Notes: a model not told the origin generated them from the letters alone. 64,000 nucleotides of DNA from Excoecaria cochinchinensis (GCA_947683425.1 CANTUQ010000112.1:12229501-12293500); one strand, 5' to 3'. Shown: positions 11,492 to 23,334, numbered from the stretch's first letter. Numbers and translations are program-made.

Positions 11492-11510
11492 GTCCCCAGA
11501 GGAGTCGCCA
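11492..11510 (-). promoter_or_regulatory. primer-binding site of element D, tRNA-Arg type
   Basis: The minus strand begins TGGCGACTCCTCTGGGGAC one base inside the LTR. This is the form expected for pairing with a tRNA-Arg 3' end and is usual for Tat/Ogre elements. G has the same site at 62311-62329. Confidence 0.75.
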
Positions 11511-12642
11511 CTGTGATGCGCGCTGAATCGAAAAGGCCCTCTTATGGCCCGTTTTTAGGCCTCGAGGGATTGGTTCGCATCATTTGATTTTGGGTAACAT
11601 GAGACACTTTGGAATCCCCACCTAATAGAACATCGGGGAAGTTTATCTAGTCTCATGAGACCTTTAAACACCTTTGAGGTATTTTGGAGACGCCACCCAA
11701 TTTAGAAGAAATTGGGAAAGGTCATCTAACTTCTATGGTCTAAACCAGAGAGTGGTTCGGAACTCTACTCTTATTTATGTCTTGATTAATTATAAATAAG
11801 TTTTTAGATTATAGAATTCCGTCTCTCTTCTCACGCGATTAATGCAATTTATTTAAAGGCGCAATTCAATCATCGAGAAAAGCGGTAAATGAAAGCTATT
11901 AAGAAAAGCGATAAACACACAAAACATATCATTACAAAATAGAAATTGGGACAAATACAATCCCCAAATGAAAAGAAAAGCTAAATAAAATTGGCCTAAA
12001 AATAATTAATTACAAGGGACCACAAAATATATAACATAAATCTAAAATAACTAAGTAAAATTAAACAAAAGAGGAGACATGCATAAATCGGGATATTTAT
12101 TCGGTTTAGGAACATTGGTTCCTTCATGCTCACTTAAAGAGGGATCGAAAAGTTATTTCGGCTATTGGCTTGAAAACCGGGATGAACGATCCCATTTTTT
12201 TAAAAAAGTTCAACTCTTCATTTTAATTCATGACATTTTGCATTTCTTGACTAAAATCGAAGATATTGGTTCCCAATTTATTAGTAAAAATCCCGATTTA
12301 GTTGTAAAAATATTTTTGTAATTTTTTAACTGACATGCGTATGAAATAAAGCTATTTGATTTGCAAATAAATACAATCACATAAACAAGGGGTAGGTAAG
12401 GCCTCACCCAAGTGATGTATCCTCCTACGCGTCGTGACCCCTTCGTTTGGTCACGAAAATGCTCACACAAGTAAGATCACATTTTAAGCCCCAATAAAAT
12501 GACAACAATGAAAATATTAGTAATAATTTTAAAATCAACTAAATAATAATGAAAATAAGGGAAATATAGCATGAAATTAACACACATACAAAAAGAATTA
12601 AGAAACCCCACAAAACTAGCCATGCAAACATAACAACGACAA

Positions 12643-12891
12643 TAATAATAATAATAATAATAGAACAACAACAACAACAACAACAACAATAATAATAATA
12701 ATAATAATAATAAGAATAATAATAATGATAATAGTAATACTAATAATAATAACACTAGTGATAATAATAGTAATGATAATAATAACAATAACAATAATAA
12801 TGACAATAATAATAATAACGATAAATAAATAATAATGACGACAACAACAACAACAACAACAACAATAATAATAATGATGATGATGATGATA

Positions 12892-12932
<41 letters not shown>
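12643..12932. repeat. compound (AAT/AAC/GAT)n microsatellite in D LTR
   Basis: Nearly 290 bases of trinucleotide units, mostly AAT and AAC. A shorter (AAT)n lies at 13208-13241. They create long poly-Ile/Leu/Val frames that are not genes. Confidence 0.9.
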
Positions 12933-12934
<2 letters not shown>

Positions 12935-13206
12935 AATTAAATAAATAAACAAGAGGAAGGTAAATAAATATGTAATAGAAAATAATAATATTCAAGCATA
13001 AAAAAGGAAAAAAATCATCATAAAAATCATATTAAAAGAGAAAATCAATAAATCTATTTTTTCACACCCAAAATCATATATATTCATCCATTTTCATACC
13101 AAAAACGAGATAAAAATTGAAAAATCATATTAAGAGAACAAATCTCAAAAAACACATGTTCATAAATGCAAGAAAAAATAAAATGAAATAAATAAGATGA
13201 AATTAG

Positions 13207-13239
<33 letters not shown>

Positions 13240-13570
13240 GATCCAAGAATTTTTACCCTCATATTTGATGATTTGGAAGCAAAATGTCTCAATTTAGTTT
13301 TTCTTATCAAGATTTAAAAACAAACTCAAAAAAGATTCAAAAAAGTTTAAGTTTTTATCTTAAAAACTTAAGAACACAAGAACTCAAAAAATTGATTTTT
13401 TGAGGTTTGATGAGAAAACCCAAACTAAAAAAATTAATTTTTCTAGATCTAAGAAAAATCAAGAAAGATGGAGAAAAGAAATTTTTTCTCTAAAAAATGG
13501 GGTTTTTCTCTCAAGAAAACTCTCTCCAAGTTTTCCCAAAAAAAATCTCTCTTTCTCTCTCCAAAATGTT

Positions 13571-13579
13571 CTATTTATA
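13571..13579 (-). promoter_or_regulatory. TATA box of D LTR
   Basis: TATAAATAG on the minus strand, in the same relation to the GC-rich patch as in the LTRs of C and E. Confidence 0.55.
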
Positions 13580-14021
13580 CATCTCATCAAGAAAAACCCT
13601 AATTTAATTAGAAAAATACTTTTAAAAACAAAAAAGCACTAATAAAATGGGTCAAAAACCCCAAAACCTGATTTTCGGCGAAAAATGCAGCAAAAGAGGC
13701 GTTGGGCAAGCGAGAAGGGGCGCTGGGCGGCCTGTGGCCGTGCCTCGTGCACTGAGGTGAGGTTGCGCCTCGCGTGCTCCGTGCAGCCAGTCGCCTAAAT
13801 TTATTTATTTTTTAAATCAAAACTTTTTGACATAAAATTAACACTTCCAACCTTACTTTTTTTATTTTTAATTTTTAAAATATATATATTTTTATTTATT
13901 TTCTAAAAAAACAATGTTGATAAGGAAACGATTGATCCTCACTTTTTTGCCGATGAATCGATCTTTATTCTCATCATTGGGTAATCCTAATCTTGGACTG
14001 TCTCGGGACACGATGTGTACA

Positions 14022-14232
14022 GTTAGCATGACTCCACGGAGGGTTAGCACGATCACGGTACTACCGCTTCAAATCTCATAAGGGTTAGCATGATGGCAGC
14101 ATTACCATTTTACGAAAGGTTAGCACGACCACGACACTACCACTTTAGAAGTGTTAGCACGATAACGGCACTACCACTCCATGGAGGGTTAGCACGATCA
14201 CGACACTACCGCTTTAACAAAGGATAACATGC
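14022..14232. repeat. tandem repeats of about 35-42 bp in the 3' region of element E
   Basis: Six imperfect units, most starting GTTAGCACGA and ending near CACTACCACTTTA. They lie between the outer end of the D LTR and the polypurine tract of E. Such arrays before the 3' LTR are typical of Tat elements and also occur here in C and F. Confidence 0.75.
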
Positions 14233-14360
14233 CGACAACATGGCAACAACCACCCCAACAACATCATCTAGTCCGAAAAGACGGCTGCCTCAGGTACATG
14301 TCTTTTTCTTTCTTTTCTCTAAATTTTGGCTCACCTACGCACTCATGCACTAGCTTCCCT

Positions 14361-14375
14361 AAAACTAGGGGCAAC
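14361..14375 (+). promoter_or_regulatory. polypurine tract of element E
   Basis: AAAACTAGGGGCAAC directly before the LTR start TGTAGACAC. The equivalent sites are AAAATTGGGGGCAAC in C and, on the minus strand, GGGGGCAAC in F. It would prime plus-strand synthesis. Confidence 0.7.
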
Positions 14376-14887
14376 TGTAGACACTGGATCCCGAAACAGC
14401 CTAGATCAGGGCTATCCAATGATGATTAGATACCTGTTCACGGGCAAAAAGATTAAAAATGATACTTTCCTTGTGAAATTTGCTTTTTAGAGATAAAATA
14501 ATAATAAAAAAAAGATTTCGAGCGTTTGCGGCAGCCGACATGCGGGAGGGGCTTGCCTCCGCACGTGCCGGCGCAGGGGAGGACGCCCTCGTGCGGCAAG
14601 CAACGCGCGCGCGGGACGTCACTTGCTCGCGCGCGAGCGACGCCATCAGCACGCAGGGCGGGCGCGGCCGACGCCCGTCGCTTGCCCAGACGGGCGTCGG
14701 TCGCCCCTGGTCTGCCAAAAATGCCAATTTCATCACATTTTTCAATTTTTTTTTATTTTCTTTGACTTTTCACCATTTTTTTCCAGGATTTTTAATGATA
14801 ATTCCCATTTTTGAACATCAAATAAAGGGGAATTTCATAAAAACTCAATTTCTTTCCTTAATTAATTAGGTTTTTCATTTTTATTGA

Positions 14888-14896
14888 TATAAATAG
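14888..14896 (+). promoter_or_regulatory. TATA box of E LTR
   Basis: TATAAATAG about 165 bases after the GC-rich island. The same nonamer is found in the C 3' LTR and, inverted, in the D LTR. Confidence 0.55.
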
Positions 14897-15521
14897 AAAA
14901 TTATAGAAAGAGAAAAGAGAGAATTCTTTTTAGGTTAAAATTAAGTTTTTCTCTTCTTGAAGAGAATACTCTCTAGACTTTTTGTTTTTTTTTCTTCAAA
15001 TAAATTTCTTAGGGTTAAAAACTTCAATTTCTAATTTCTTGAAACAAAGAAAAATAATTTTTTGTTCTTGAGAATTGTTTTATTTTTTGTTTAATCAATA
15101 ATCATTTTTGAGACAAATAAAATAATTTTTTTATTCTTAAAATTCAATATTTCATTTAATTTTGTAAAAATAAGATTTTTACAATTATTTTTTAGAGAAA
15201 AGTTTTTAGATTAATTTTTTTTATCTAATATTTTATGAATCAAAGCAAGAAAAATCGATTATTTTCTCTCATTCTATCAAATTCGAAATCTGAGGGTAAA
15301 CATTTTAGATTCGATCTTATATTTATTTTTATTTATTTATTTACTCATTTATTTTTTTGTATTACTTTTATTTTTTATTTATAATCATCTAATCAAAATG
15401 TAGATCATTACATTTATTGTGTTTTTATTTATTTTATGTGATATTTGTCATAGACTTAACCTTTTTATTTCATTTTTTACTCTTTTTTCATTCACTTTTT
15501 TTTACCTTCTCTTTTGTTATG

Positions 15522-15524
<3 letters not shown>

Positions 15525-15604
<80 letters not shown>
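15525..15604. repeat. (ATT)n microsatellite in E LTR
   Basis: About 26 uninterrupted ATT units. Confidence 0.95.
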
Positions 15605-16112
15605 TGTGTTAATTTGTTAATTTATTTGTTTTAATATGTCATTTAATTTATTTGTCTTCCATAATGCTTTTTTATCTATTTTAATTTATTATTTATTATT
15701 TTATATGTTTAATTGATTTTCTTGATTTAATTACTAACATTAATTTATTTAATTTTTTTGTTTTAATACTTATTTTTGTCATGTTTGAGCACATTTGCAC
15801 GCGAAAAAGGAGATCCGGGGATTTATTTTGGTTGACTTATTATTTTTATTATTTGTATTATTTTTCTTTGTTTGTCTTTTTAATTTATTTGTCATGTAAT
15901 TTGTAATAAAATTATTTATTTTATGCACGCTTAATTAAAAATTACAAAAATATTTATATTAATAAATTGAAATTTTTTCTAATAAAATAGGAACAATGTG
16001 CTAATTTCAACCGATAAAATGTCACTTTCAAAAGGAGAATTAATTTTCATAAAATGGGATCACTCATCCCGATTTTCTCACTAAATGCCTAAAAATAATT
16101 CTCCATTTTTAA

Positions 16113-16847
16113 TAGGGGTGAGCATGGACCGGTTAACCGGTCCATGATCCTAAAAAAAAACCCAGTCCATTAATATCGGTTTTTTCAAAACACTAACCAT
16201 TAACCAGTCCGTTACTATTGGTTAAGTAGTCCATCGGTTTTGGATTTTCGGATCGGTTACCCAATATTTTTCGGTTAGCCACTATAATTATAAATGTATT
16301 CATAAATAAAATTAAAATGTTCAAAATACTTAAAAATTAAAATTTTTTCACTATAATATAACATTATTGTTGTCAAAATAAAAATATTTGGTGGATATAA
16401 GCAAATTTGTTTTTAAAAATTAATATTTAATAAGTAAATAAATTAACCGGTTCATAATCATTTTTAATTAGATAAATTATTATACTTACTAATAGTCAAT
16501 TAAAAAAACTTAAAAATTTTAAAATAATTAGTATAATGAAAAAAAAGTACATAATCACCTTTAATTAGGATCAATTGTTATACTTTTCGAATATATTCTG
16601 ATTTTTATTATTGAAAAATTCGATAAATCAATAAATAACAAAAAATAATAAATATGGACATATTAAATAATTAATAAATTAACTAAAAATTCGGTTTTGG
16701 TTCGGTTAACCGGTCACATGAGTCAAAAACCATTAACCAGTCCATTAATATCGGTTTTTTCAAAATACTAACCATTAACCAGTCCATCGGTTCGGTTTCG
16801 GATTTTTTTTAGTTAACCGAGTCCATCGATTTTTTTGCTCACCCCTA
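16113..16847. mobile_element. hAT-type MITE, 735 bp, inside the E LTR
   Basis: Terminal inverted repeats TAGGGGTGAGCA and TGCTCACCCCTA, flanked by the perfect 8-bp duplication ATTTTTAA (16105-16112 and 16848-16855). Eight bases is the hAT signature. The AT-rich interior has no transposase but carries inverted subterminal copies of GGTTAACCGGTCC / CCATTAACCAGTCC and CGGTTTTTTCAAAA. It is non-autonomous and inserted after E. Confidence 0.9.
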
Positions 16848-17403
16848 ATTTTTAAGTATGAATGAAGGAACCAAAGTTTTCACTCCAAATAAATATCTCG
16901 ATTTATGTATGCTTATTTATTTATTTGATTTTGTCATTTATTTATTTATTTTAATTTTACATTTTGGGGGATTGTATTTTTATCCCAATTTTATCTTTTA
17001 ATTTATTTTTGTATTTTATTTTATTATTTTATTGCTTTTCTCATTGCTTGAATGTGCGCTTAAATTAATTTGCATGACGTGTGAGAAAGGAGATGGAAAT
17101 TTAATTGTTAAAAGCTCACTTATAACTTAACTAAGACATTAATAAGAGTGAAGTTCCGAACCACTCTCTGGTTTAGACCTCCGAGATTAAATGAAGTTTT
17201 CCAATTTCTTCTAAATTGGGTGACGACACCAAAATACCTCAAAGGTACCTAAAGGTTTCATGGGATTCGATGATCTTCTCCAATGTTCTATTGGGAAGGG
17301 ATTCGAAAATATCTCATGTTACCCAAAATTTAGACGCGAACCTTCTCGGAGCCTAAAAACGGGCCTTCCGGGAACACATAAGTGGGTTCCGGCGCGTCAC
17401 ACT

Positions 17404-18342
17404 CCCCTTGGCCTGAGGCTGACCCTCGGATGGTGTCGCAGCTACAAGCAACGGTAAATGATACATCTGCCGAGTCTCAGCCATAGTAAGTAGTCTATAC
17501 TCTCCTGCCCGCCCAGGCAATTACTCAACCATGCCCATATATTTGGGAAGGGCCCAGTCAACATAAATGTCTCTGTCCACGGGTGGGCCAAACGTGCTGG
17601 GGTCTCAACCTAAGTGCAGTAGCAATCTAGTGACTATCCCACCTATACATATCTGCGTCGTAGTCCTCCAACTCTGTCTAACCATACCGGCAATAATCTC
17701 GTGACTAATGTTGAGCGGTGTTCCTATCGCCATAGCCCATAGACTCCAAATCTCCGTGGTATTGATAGCGCTAGGACTACCAGTTCTGCCCAAATAGCTG
17801 CTAACCAAAATTCTCTAAATATATATATACACCTGTGAAGCTAATAGAGTACTCTTGACTGTGTTAAGGTCATAACAGGCCCCTGGTACTATGATTATCT
17901 CCCATTGGTGTGCCAAAAAAGCCCTGTCCGGTACCTTTACATGGTTTCCAGTTGGAAGACCCATAAACTGTGCAGAACTCTGTTGACTCATCGCATGTTG
18001 ACTCATCGTATGCCCTACATCTTGGACCCGAAATGATATAGCTCCAGGATCTGTATCCGATCTCGAGAACACCCCATACTCAAGCGTAGCTAGGAACTCT
18101 CTGGTAACCTCTGGATATGTGAGAAAGGCCGGTATAAGGAAATCCATCCAGCCTATAGCTGCTAACAGCATGCTGACCTCCTCCCACAAGCCCATCTACT
18201 CTAAAAATGTCTGGGACAGAAATTTACTGGACAAAAAATGTGGACGACATAATGTCTCAAACCTCCATCTCTGTGCAGCAGTCATCCATGCTGGAGGTGG
18301 CATATCTATTGGTTCCCTAGGTGGAACGCATCGTGGAGGCAT
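17404..18342 (-). pseudogene. element H: ATHILA ORF-1-like extra ORF, eroded
   Basis: From an ATG at 18342 the minus strand reads a protein parallel to the F extra ORF at 24424-26451. Shared landmarks: MPPR start, LLAAIGWMDF, SDTDPGAI, FMGLPTG, a tract ending LASQ, SSYLGRTG, EIWSLWAMA and GGIVTRLLLHLG, then TRQMYHLP. This pattern is that of the ATHILA ORF-1 family, an extra ORF of plant Athila/Tat elements with unproven function. Several stops break it (for example before MGLWEEV and before the RILVSSYLG segment). The 3' LTR of E has cut off its C-terminus. The ATG follows a T-rich CAAG, a plausible splice acceptor as in F. Confidence 0.65.
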
Positions 18343-18419
18343 CTTGAAAAAAATCAAACAATTATTTATTTATATTTTCTTTTTTTTGAATACTACCTGA
18401 ATGCTTGGGGGAGTTTTTT

Positions 18420-20652
18420 TATAACACCCTGATTTGGACCCTATTAGAATCTATGGAATTATTTGCATTACTGAGGGTATTAATGTAATTTAACAAATTT
18501 AGAATTGGTTAAATAAGGACTTAATTGAAGGCTAATTAAAGTTATAAGGAAAGAATTTATTTAAGTGACTAGAAGGATATTTGCTAAGGACCTAAAACAT
18601 AAAAGCCAAGGATTGATAAAGTTGACCATTAGGAAGGTGACACCTAAGGAGGGTAGTTGGGGAGCATTAATTGAAGAGAAGAAAGAAGGGAAGAGAGAGA
18701 AAAAGTAAAATCAGAATTTTGCTTTGTTTCCTGGATTTCCTTTTCTTCCTACATAAGTCTCTTCTTTCTTCTTCCTCACTTCTTGCTCCTTGCTCCTCTT
18801 TGGTTGGTTTATCTTCAAGGTTTTGAGTTGGATTTTATGAGATTAAGGGACTAAGTTGAAAGGTGAGTTTGGTCTACTGAATGGTTTTCTTTTTCTTCCC
18901 ATTTTGCCCTATTTCAAGTTATTGGAAATGGGTTAATGAGCTTTGTTTGGTTTGATTTGTGCAAGAAGTTGTTGCCAAAAAGAAGGACAAGGGTAAAGAG
19001 AAGGTGGGATCTTGAAGAGGATTGGTTTTGAGTTGCATTTTTGAGGTTTGGGAGTTTTGCCCTATGGTTGTGTTTTGGTTTTTGAGTGTTAATTTCTAGA
19101 AATTTGATATGTGAAGCATGTTTTTGTGTGTGTTTAGTTGGGTTTTTGGTTAAATTGTGAGTATTAGAAGTGGTATTAGTGTTTGTATGTGGGTTATGTT
19201 CTATGTGTTTAGAGATAATTTGAGTATGACTTAGGTTAATTGATTATCTTGTTCAATTGTTATAAATTGCATGTAGTGATTGTATGATAAGTTTTTGGCA
19301 TGATTTTGAGCATATTTTGAATGTATGGCTGAGTGAATGGCAATAGTATGCTTGATTGTTTGGTTTGCAGCAGTTGGGTGGTGAGAGGAGATGAAAAGTT
19401 TGGAATAGAGTGAAATTCATGACTCTGTCATGAGCGCGACAAAGTTCTTAATTGCCGAGCTCTCGCTGAGGTGCTCTCTGTCACGGGCGCGATCGCTGTC
19501 ACGAGCACGACAGAGAACTTGGTAAGCCGAGCTTCTGCTGGGCTGTTCTTTTTTCATGACTGTGCATGTGCGCATAAGCGCGACAGGGAAGTACCCACTT
19601 TCTATCATGAGCACGATAAAAACCTGCCAGTCCCCTCTCGCAAGTGCAGGGCTTGATGCGGGCACAACTTAGGGTGAGATTTCCCTCTGTCGCGGGCGCG
19701 ACCCTCCCCTATTTTTTAATGTTTATCATTTATTTTTCCCTTGCATGGTTCCTCACTCTTGAGTTATGCTTATTTCATTTCGATGAATTATTCTGTGAAC
19801 ATGTGAAGTTATTGGATGAGTATGAATTGAATTGACTTATGTGTATGTGTTTAGTTTTATGCATAAGCCGGAAGGGTCAAGGTAGTGGATAGATAAGAAA
19901 GCTTATAAAGGGCTAGTGATTGCAGCTGCTAGTGTTGACCCCGTTTGGGTCTAGTGTCGGCCCCCTGTTCGGTCTAGTGTTTGGTACCTTTGGGTATCTT
20001 AAAGCTCTCAAAGTGTTTTGAGACTTCAGTCTCCAGTGTTTGATACTGTTCGCAGTATCTAGTGTACTCGTATCCACCGTCAATGAGATCTAGGCTATTA
20101 TTATATTATATTGTGTTATGATATAATAATTGCTTTAGTTCTAAGACAAGCATTATACGTTTGCGCACGTAATGAATTATGCATGTGATGTTAGTGCGTT
20201 ACCTTTTTCTCGCCTTAAGGATTACGTACATGAATGTTGATTTATATATTGTAAAGCTTATATTATGTGACTTCGATAAAAGTTTTTTTACTTTTGTTCC
20301 TCCCCGCTAAACGTTTTTGCTTAGCATAGGTGTTTTTCCGTGTAGGTGGCAGGTTTGGTCTAGAGTTGGGCATCTGTAGGTCTTAGCCACTAGGAGTTAG
20401 AGTTTGAATTCTCTTTGTATTTTGTTACAGCATTTTGTATAGTTCAGTTTAAGTAGTGTATAGATTTTTTTTTTTGTATTAGTTAATTGTAAATTGTATA
20501 AGGATATTCTTGTAATATATGAATTATATTATTGTATGATATTAATGTTTTATTATTATGTTTATTTCTTTTGCTTTTGTATTTGCATGTTTGCCCTTGT
20601 GTGTGTGTGCTTAGCACTCCGATATCCTCCAAAGGGGTATTGGGGTGTTACA
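18420..20652 (+). repeat. 5' LTR of element I
   Basis: About 2,233 bp, from TATAACACCC (TGTAACACCC in relatives) to GGTGTTACA. It contains the short peptide-like exon (18968-19015), an array of CpG-rich palindromes (about 19421-19710), and the hairpin motif GCTAAACG...GCTTAGC (20306-20326). Confidence 0.75.
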
Positions 20653-20659
20653 GTTTTAT

Positions 20660-20671
20660 TGGTATCAGAGC
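20660..20671 (+). promoter_or_regulatory. primer-binding site of element I, initiator tRNA-Met type
   Basis: TGGTATCAGAGC, seven bases after the LTR. It is identical to the primer site of B and complementary to the plant initiator tRNA-Met 3' end. Confidence 0.9.
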
Positions 20672-20778
20672 ATAGGTTTAGGTGGTTCGGGTCTATAGGA
20701 TGATAGAGTATAGAGTATGCGCATGTGAGTCTATTTTGTGTTGTGGCCTAATGCAGATGTTGTCCTGTGTAGAGTTAG

Positions 20779-21111
20779 ATGGAGTTTAATCCTAGTGAGG
20801 AGATTGGTGAGATGACGGGTAGTGTTAATCCAGTGAGGGGTAATCAGCCTACACTTGAGTGTGCTCCAGCAGAGGGTCCTGGTCCTACATATGAGAATCT
20901 AGTACTAGTGCAAGGGTTATTACAGTTGATGGATAGACTAACAGCTCCTAAGGCTCCTACGGACCTTTTGAGAAAGAGAGGAGCGGAGGAGTTTAGTGGA
21001 ATCTCCTTGGACCAATCTAGTTTAGCTGAGTTTTGGTTGGAGAGGATGGATAGAATACTACAAGAGATCAGCTGTCCTACAAACCAAAGAGTAGCTTATA
21101 ACAAGGGTCGG
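20779..21111 (+). pseudogene. element I gag, N-terminal fragment
   Basis: From ATG at 20779 the product aligns with gag of B. MDRLTAPKAPTDLLRKRG parallels the B segment VLERVTAPRAPMENLRRAG, and ILQEISCPTNQR parallels ALREIRCPPDQQ. After about 110 codons the frame runs into the LTR of F, so only the N-terminal part of the capsid protein is encoded here. Confidence 0.75.
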
Positions 21112-22713
21112 TGTGACGCGCGCCGGATCCCGATGCGCCGCCCGTTCGACCGCCCGCACGTGGGCGATCGGGGCATTTGCGGGTCCGTTGGCATCTCGCG
21201 ATGAATCGCAAGTGCGTCTATGTTGGGCAACAAGGAGGTATCATGGAGTCGCCACCCAATAGAACATTGGGAAAGTTACTCTCGCCTCGGAGAGCCTAAG
21301 ACTGCGCTTGGTATCCATTTTGGGCCAGCTAGAGGGATCATGGAAGGTGAACTTCTCACCCTAAAGAGCCTAGGATTAGCGCTAAAATCTCATGACCCAA
21401 GAAGTATTTTGGAGGATAACCTCTAACCTCTCGAGCCCAAAGATCAGAGCTGGGTCCGGGATTTCTCATCTATTTCTACCTCAATTAGTTTATGATCAAA
21501 TTTTAATGTCATTAATTCGCTCTCTCTCCACACTATGCAGTTGATTAAAAGGCGCATTTATTCACATTCGAAAAGCCATAAATGATCAAAATAAATATCA
21601 AAGAGCAATAGATTACAATAATACAAGGAGCGGAATACAACTCCCTTTTGTAAATGTGCGGATCATGCATAAATCGGGACATTGCTTATTCTGAGGACTT
21701 TGGTCCTCGCATGCATCATTATTAAAATTGGAGATTTTCGTTTGTGATGATTTTATTGGATAAAATAGGACATTGGTCCAGTTTTGTGTAAACCTCATTT
21801 TATTAAATATAAAACCATTGAGTCATTTTTATACATCAACGGGATATGAAAGGAGTACATCCATATACATAAGATAATCAATAAAAGAAATGAAACAAGA
21901 GGATTAGGAAACTAAACCGGACGAGATCCTCCAAACATGGTAGATAGCCGCTCAAGCTCGAGATAATCCAGGAGGACCGATGTACACTCACAGAAAGTTA
22001 AGAGATGTTAATATACATAAAATTAACATATAAGAAATCAACGAGACTGGATAGAGATGAAAAATGATTTAAAAAAGATGGAGACAAAACCCACCGACGG
22101 CCTTTCTTGGTTGACCGACGGGCGTCGGTTCGGTTATCCGATATGCCCGTTTGTCACTCAAGAATGGGCGTCTGTAGGTGGGTGACCAACGGGCGTCGGT
22201 CATGAAGATGACCCGTCGGTCACCTCTGTCTCCGAAAAACAGAAAGGAAAAAAGAAACCTTTCAAAGTCAAAAAGCGGGTTTTATCCCAAAAGGAGATAA
22301 GAGAGTCAAAATAAAAGAAAGTAATGACAGATATTCAAAAATTTCACAGAATAAATAAAAAATTAAATATGAGATGAAATGGAGAAAGGATCCAGAATAT
22401 TTACCCTCAGATAATCGCTTCAGGTGAGATTCTGGTGTCGGTTAGAGCCCCGCGCGTTCCACGAGAAGCAAAGATGAAAGATTAAAGAGAGAAAATGAGA
22501 TATTTCACCTTCAATCCTTCAGAAAATCGATTTTGGAGTCAAAATCTAAAGAAAGCTAATTAGCTTTTAGTTCCCTTTGATTGATTTGATCCTTGATTCA
22601 ATAGACTTCTTTAGAAAAAGTGTTTTTGGAAAGAGAGAGAAAATGTGCTTGAAATTGGGCAGAGTTTTCCCTTCTGAAAATTTTTCCAACCCTTTTCAAA
22701 TGAAAATCCGGAG

Positions 22714-22722
22714 CTTTTATAG
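22714..22722 (-). promoter_or_regulatory. TATA box of F LTR
   Basis: CTATAAAAG on the minus strand, starting about 9 bases downstream of the dyad array. Transcription would start near 22685 and run left. Confidence 0.55.
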
Positions 22723-22730
22723 CCAGACAC

Positions 22731-22965
22731 GACCGACGGGCGTCGGTGTATAGAGGCGGGCGTCGGAAGAATCCTTCTGACACAAGGATTAGTCCGACGG
22801 CCCTGCCACATCCACCGACGGGCGTCGGAAGGGTTGCGTGCTCCGGGAAACCAGGCGGCAATCTGATAGGGGCGGTGATTTTCCGACGGGCGTCGGAAAA
22901 TACCCAGAGCCGTCGGTGACTCAGAGCGACGGGCCGGCTCGACAGACGGGCTGGCCGTCTGTGGA
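22731..22965. repeat. array of GC-rich dyads upstream of the F LTR TATA box
   Basis: Several copies of CCGACGGGCGTCGG (six-base arms, GG centre), plus GACGGGCTGGCCGTCTGT at 22945-22962. Further copies lie at 22085-22215. The same dyads recur in the extra-ORF promoter at 36960-37180. Confidence 0.85.
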
Positions 22966-23154
22966 GGACAAAAAGCCATTTGACTCGAAAAAAACCTCTG
23001 TTTTTCTCTCCTTCGGCCCAGGAATGATAAAAACCTCACTTCTCATGGAACGCGGGGCTAAAACCTCTAAATCCAACCTACCATACAGGCTTGGACACTG
23101 ATTTCATCATAGGGTAACCTCTGATCCGGACCGCTCCGGGACACGGTGCTTACA

Positions 23155-23174
23155 GTTGCCCCCAGTTTTGGGGA
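23155..23174 (-). promoter_or_regulatory. polypurine tract of element F
   Basis: The minus strand reads CCCCAAAACTGGGGGCAAC immediately before the LTR. It shows that this LTR is the 3' one and that the body of F lies to the right. Confidence 0.75.
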
Positions 23175-23334
23175 AACTAGTGCACAAGCGCCTAGATAAG
23201 CCAAAACTCAGAGAAAGGTCAGAAAGGAAGCGTACATGCGACGGCTTTTCACCCTCCGTGCCTTCTGCCGGGTGGACCTTGTCTCGATCCGCTCGGCGAT
23301 GCAAAGATATTTCCATCGGCCTTATCTCGACCGG

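Larger units (their letters stand above)
9330..14021 (-). mobile_element. element D: internally deleted Tat-lineage retrotransposon
   Basis: In the minus direction it holds a 2.5-kb 5' LTR (11512-14021), a tRNA-Arg-type primer site, a leader, a gag fragment and then directly an integrase fragment. Protease, reverse transcriptase and RNase H are missing. No 3' LTR is seen on the left. Sequence and layout are closest to element G at the right end of the window. It is non-autonomous as it stands. Confidence 0.75.
11512..14021 (-). repeat. 5' LTR of element D
   Basis: About 2,510 bp, plus-strand borders TGTGATGCGCGC and ...GTGTACA. It holds a compound AAT/AAC microsatellite, the dyad CGTGACC-9-GGTCACG (12433-12455), a minus-strand TATAAATAG box at 13571-13579 and a GC-rich patch upstream of it (about 13675-13800). 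It is related to the LTRs of C, E and G. Confidence 0.8.
14376..17401 (+). repeat. 3' LTR of element E (Tat lineage), interrupted by a MITE
   Basis: Starts TGTAGACAC after the polypurine tract and ends GGCGCGTCACA. The 3,026 bp include a 735-bp MITE plus its 8-bp duplication, leaving about 2,283 bp. Visible parts: GC-rich island (14520-14722) with a GACGGGCGTCGG core, TATAAATAG at 14888-14896, an (ATT)n tract and the conserved U5-like end. Only the 3' end of E is present; the element runs into D on the left. Confidence 0.8.
18420..21111 (+). mobile_element. element I: 5' part of a Tekay-like retrotransposon
   Basis: A 5' LTR, an iMet primer site and the start of gag, cut at 21111 by element F. 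The rest should lie beyond the right end of the window. The LTR resembles J and, more distantly, the LTRs of B. Confidence 0.75.
21112..23154 (-). repeat. 3' LTR of element F
   Basis: 2,043 bp, plus-strand borders TGTGACGCGCGCC and GGTGCTTACA. The polypurine tract lies on its right. It carries a minus-strand TATA box and two clusters of GACGGGC-type dyads (22085-22215 and 22731-22965). It is only distantly similar to the LTRs of C, D, E and G. Confidence 0.8.

Noticed and set aside
12477..12995. 172-codon minus-strand ORF of Ile/Leu/Val/Tyr
   Set aside because: Translation of a compound AAT/AAC microsatellite in the D LTR; no composition or context of a protein.
14480..14869. Overlapping Arg/Ala-rich ORFs on both strands
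   Set aside because: Generated by the GC-rich island of the E LTR; not conserved in the other Tat LTRs.
20086..20130. TATA-rich stretch as promoter of element I
   Set aside because: Simple AT-rich sequence without the conserved context seen in the other LTRs; start site could not be placed.
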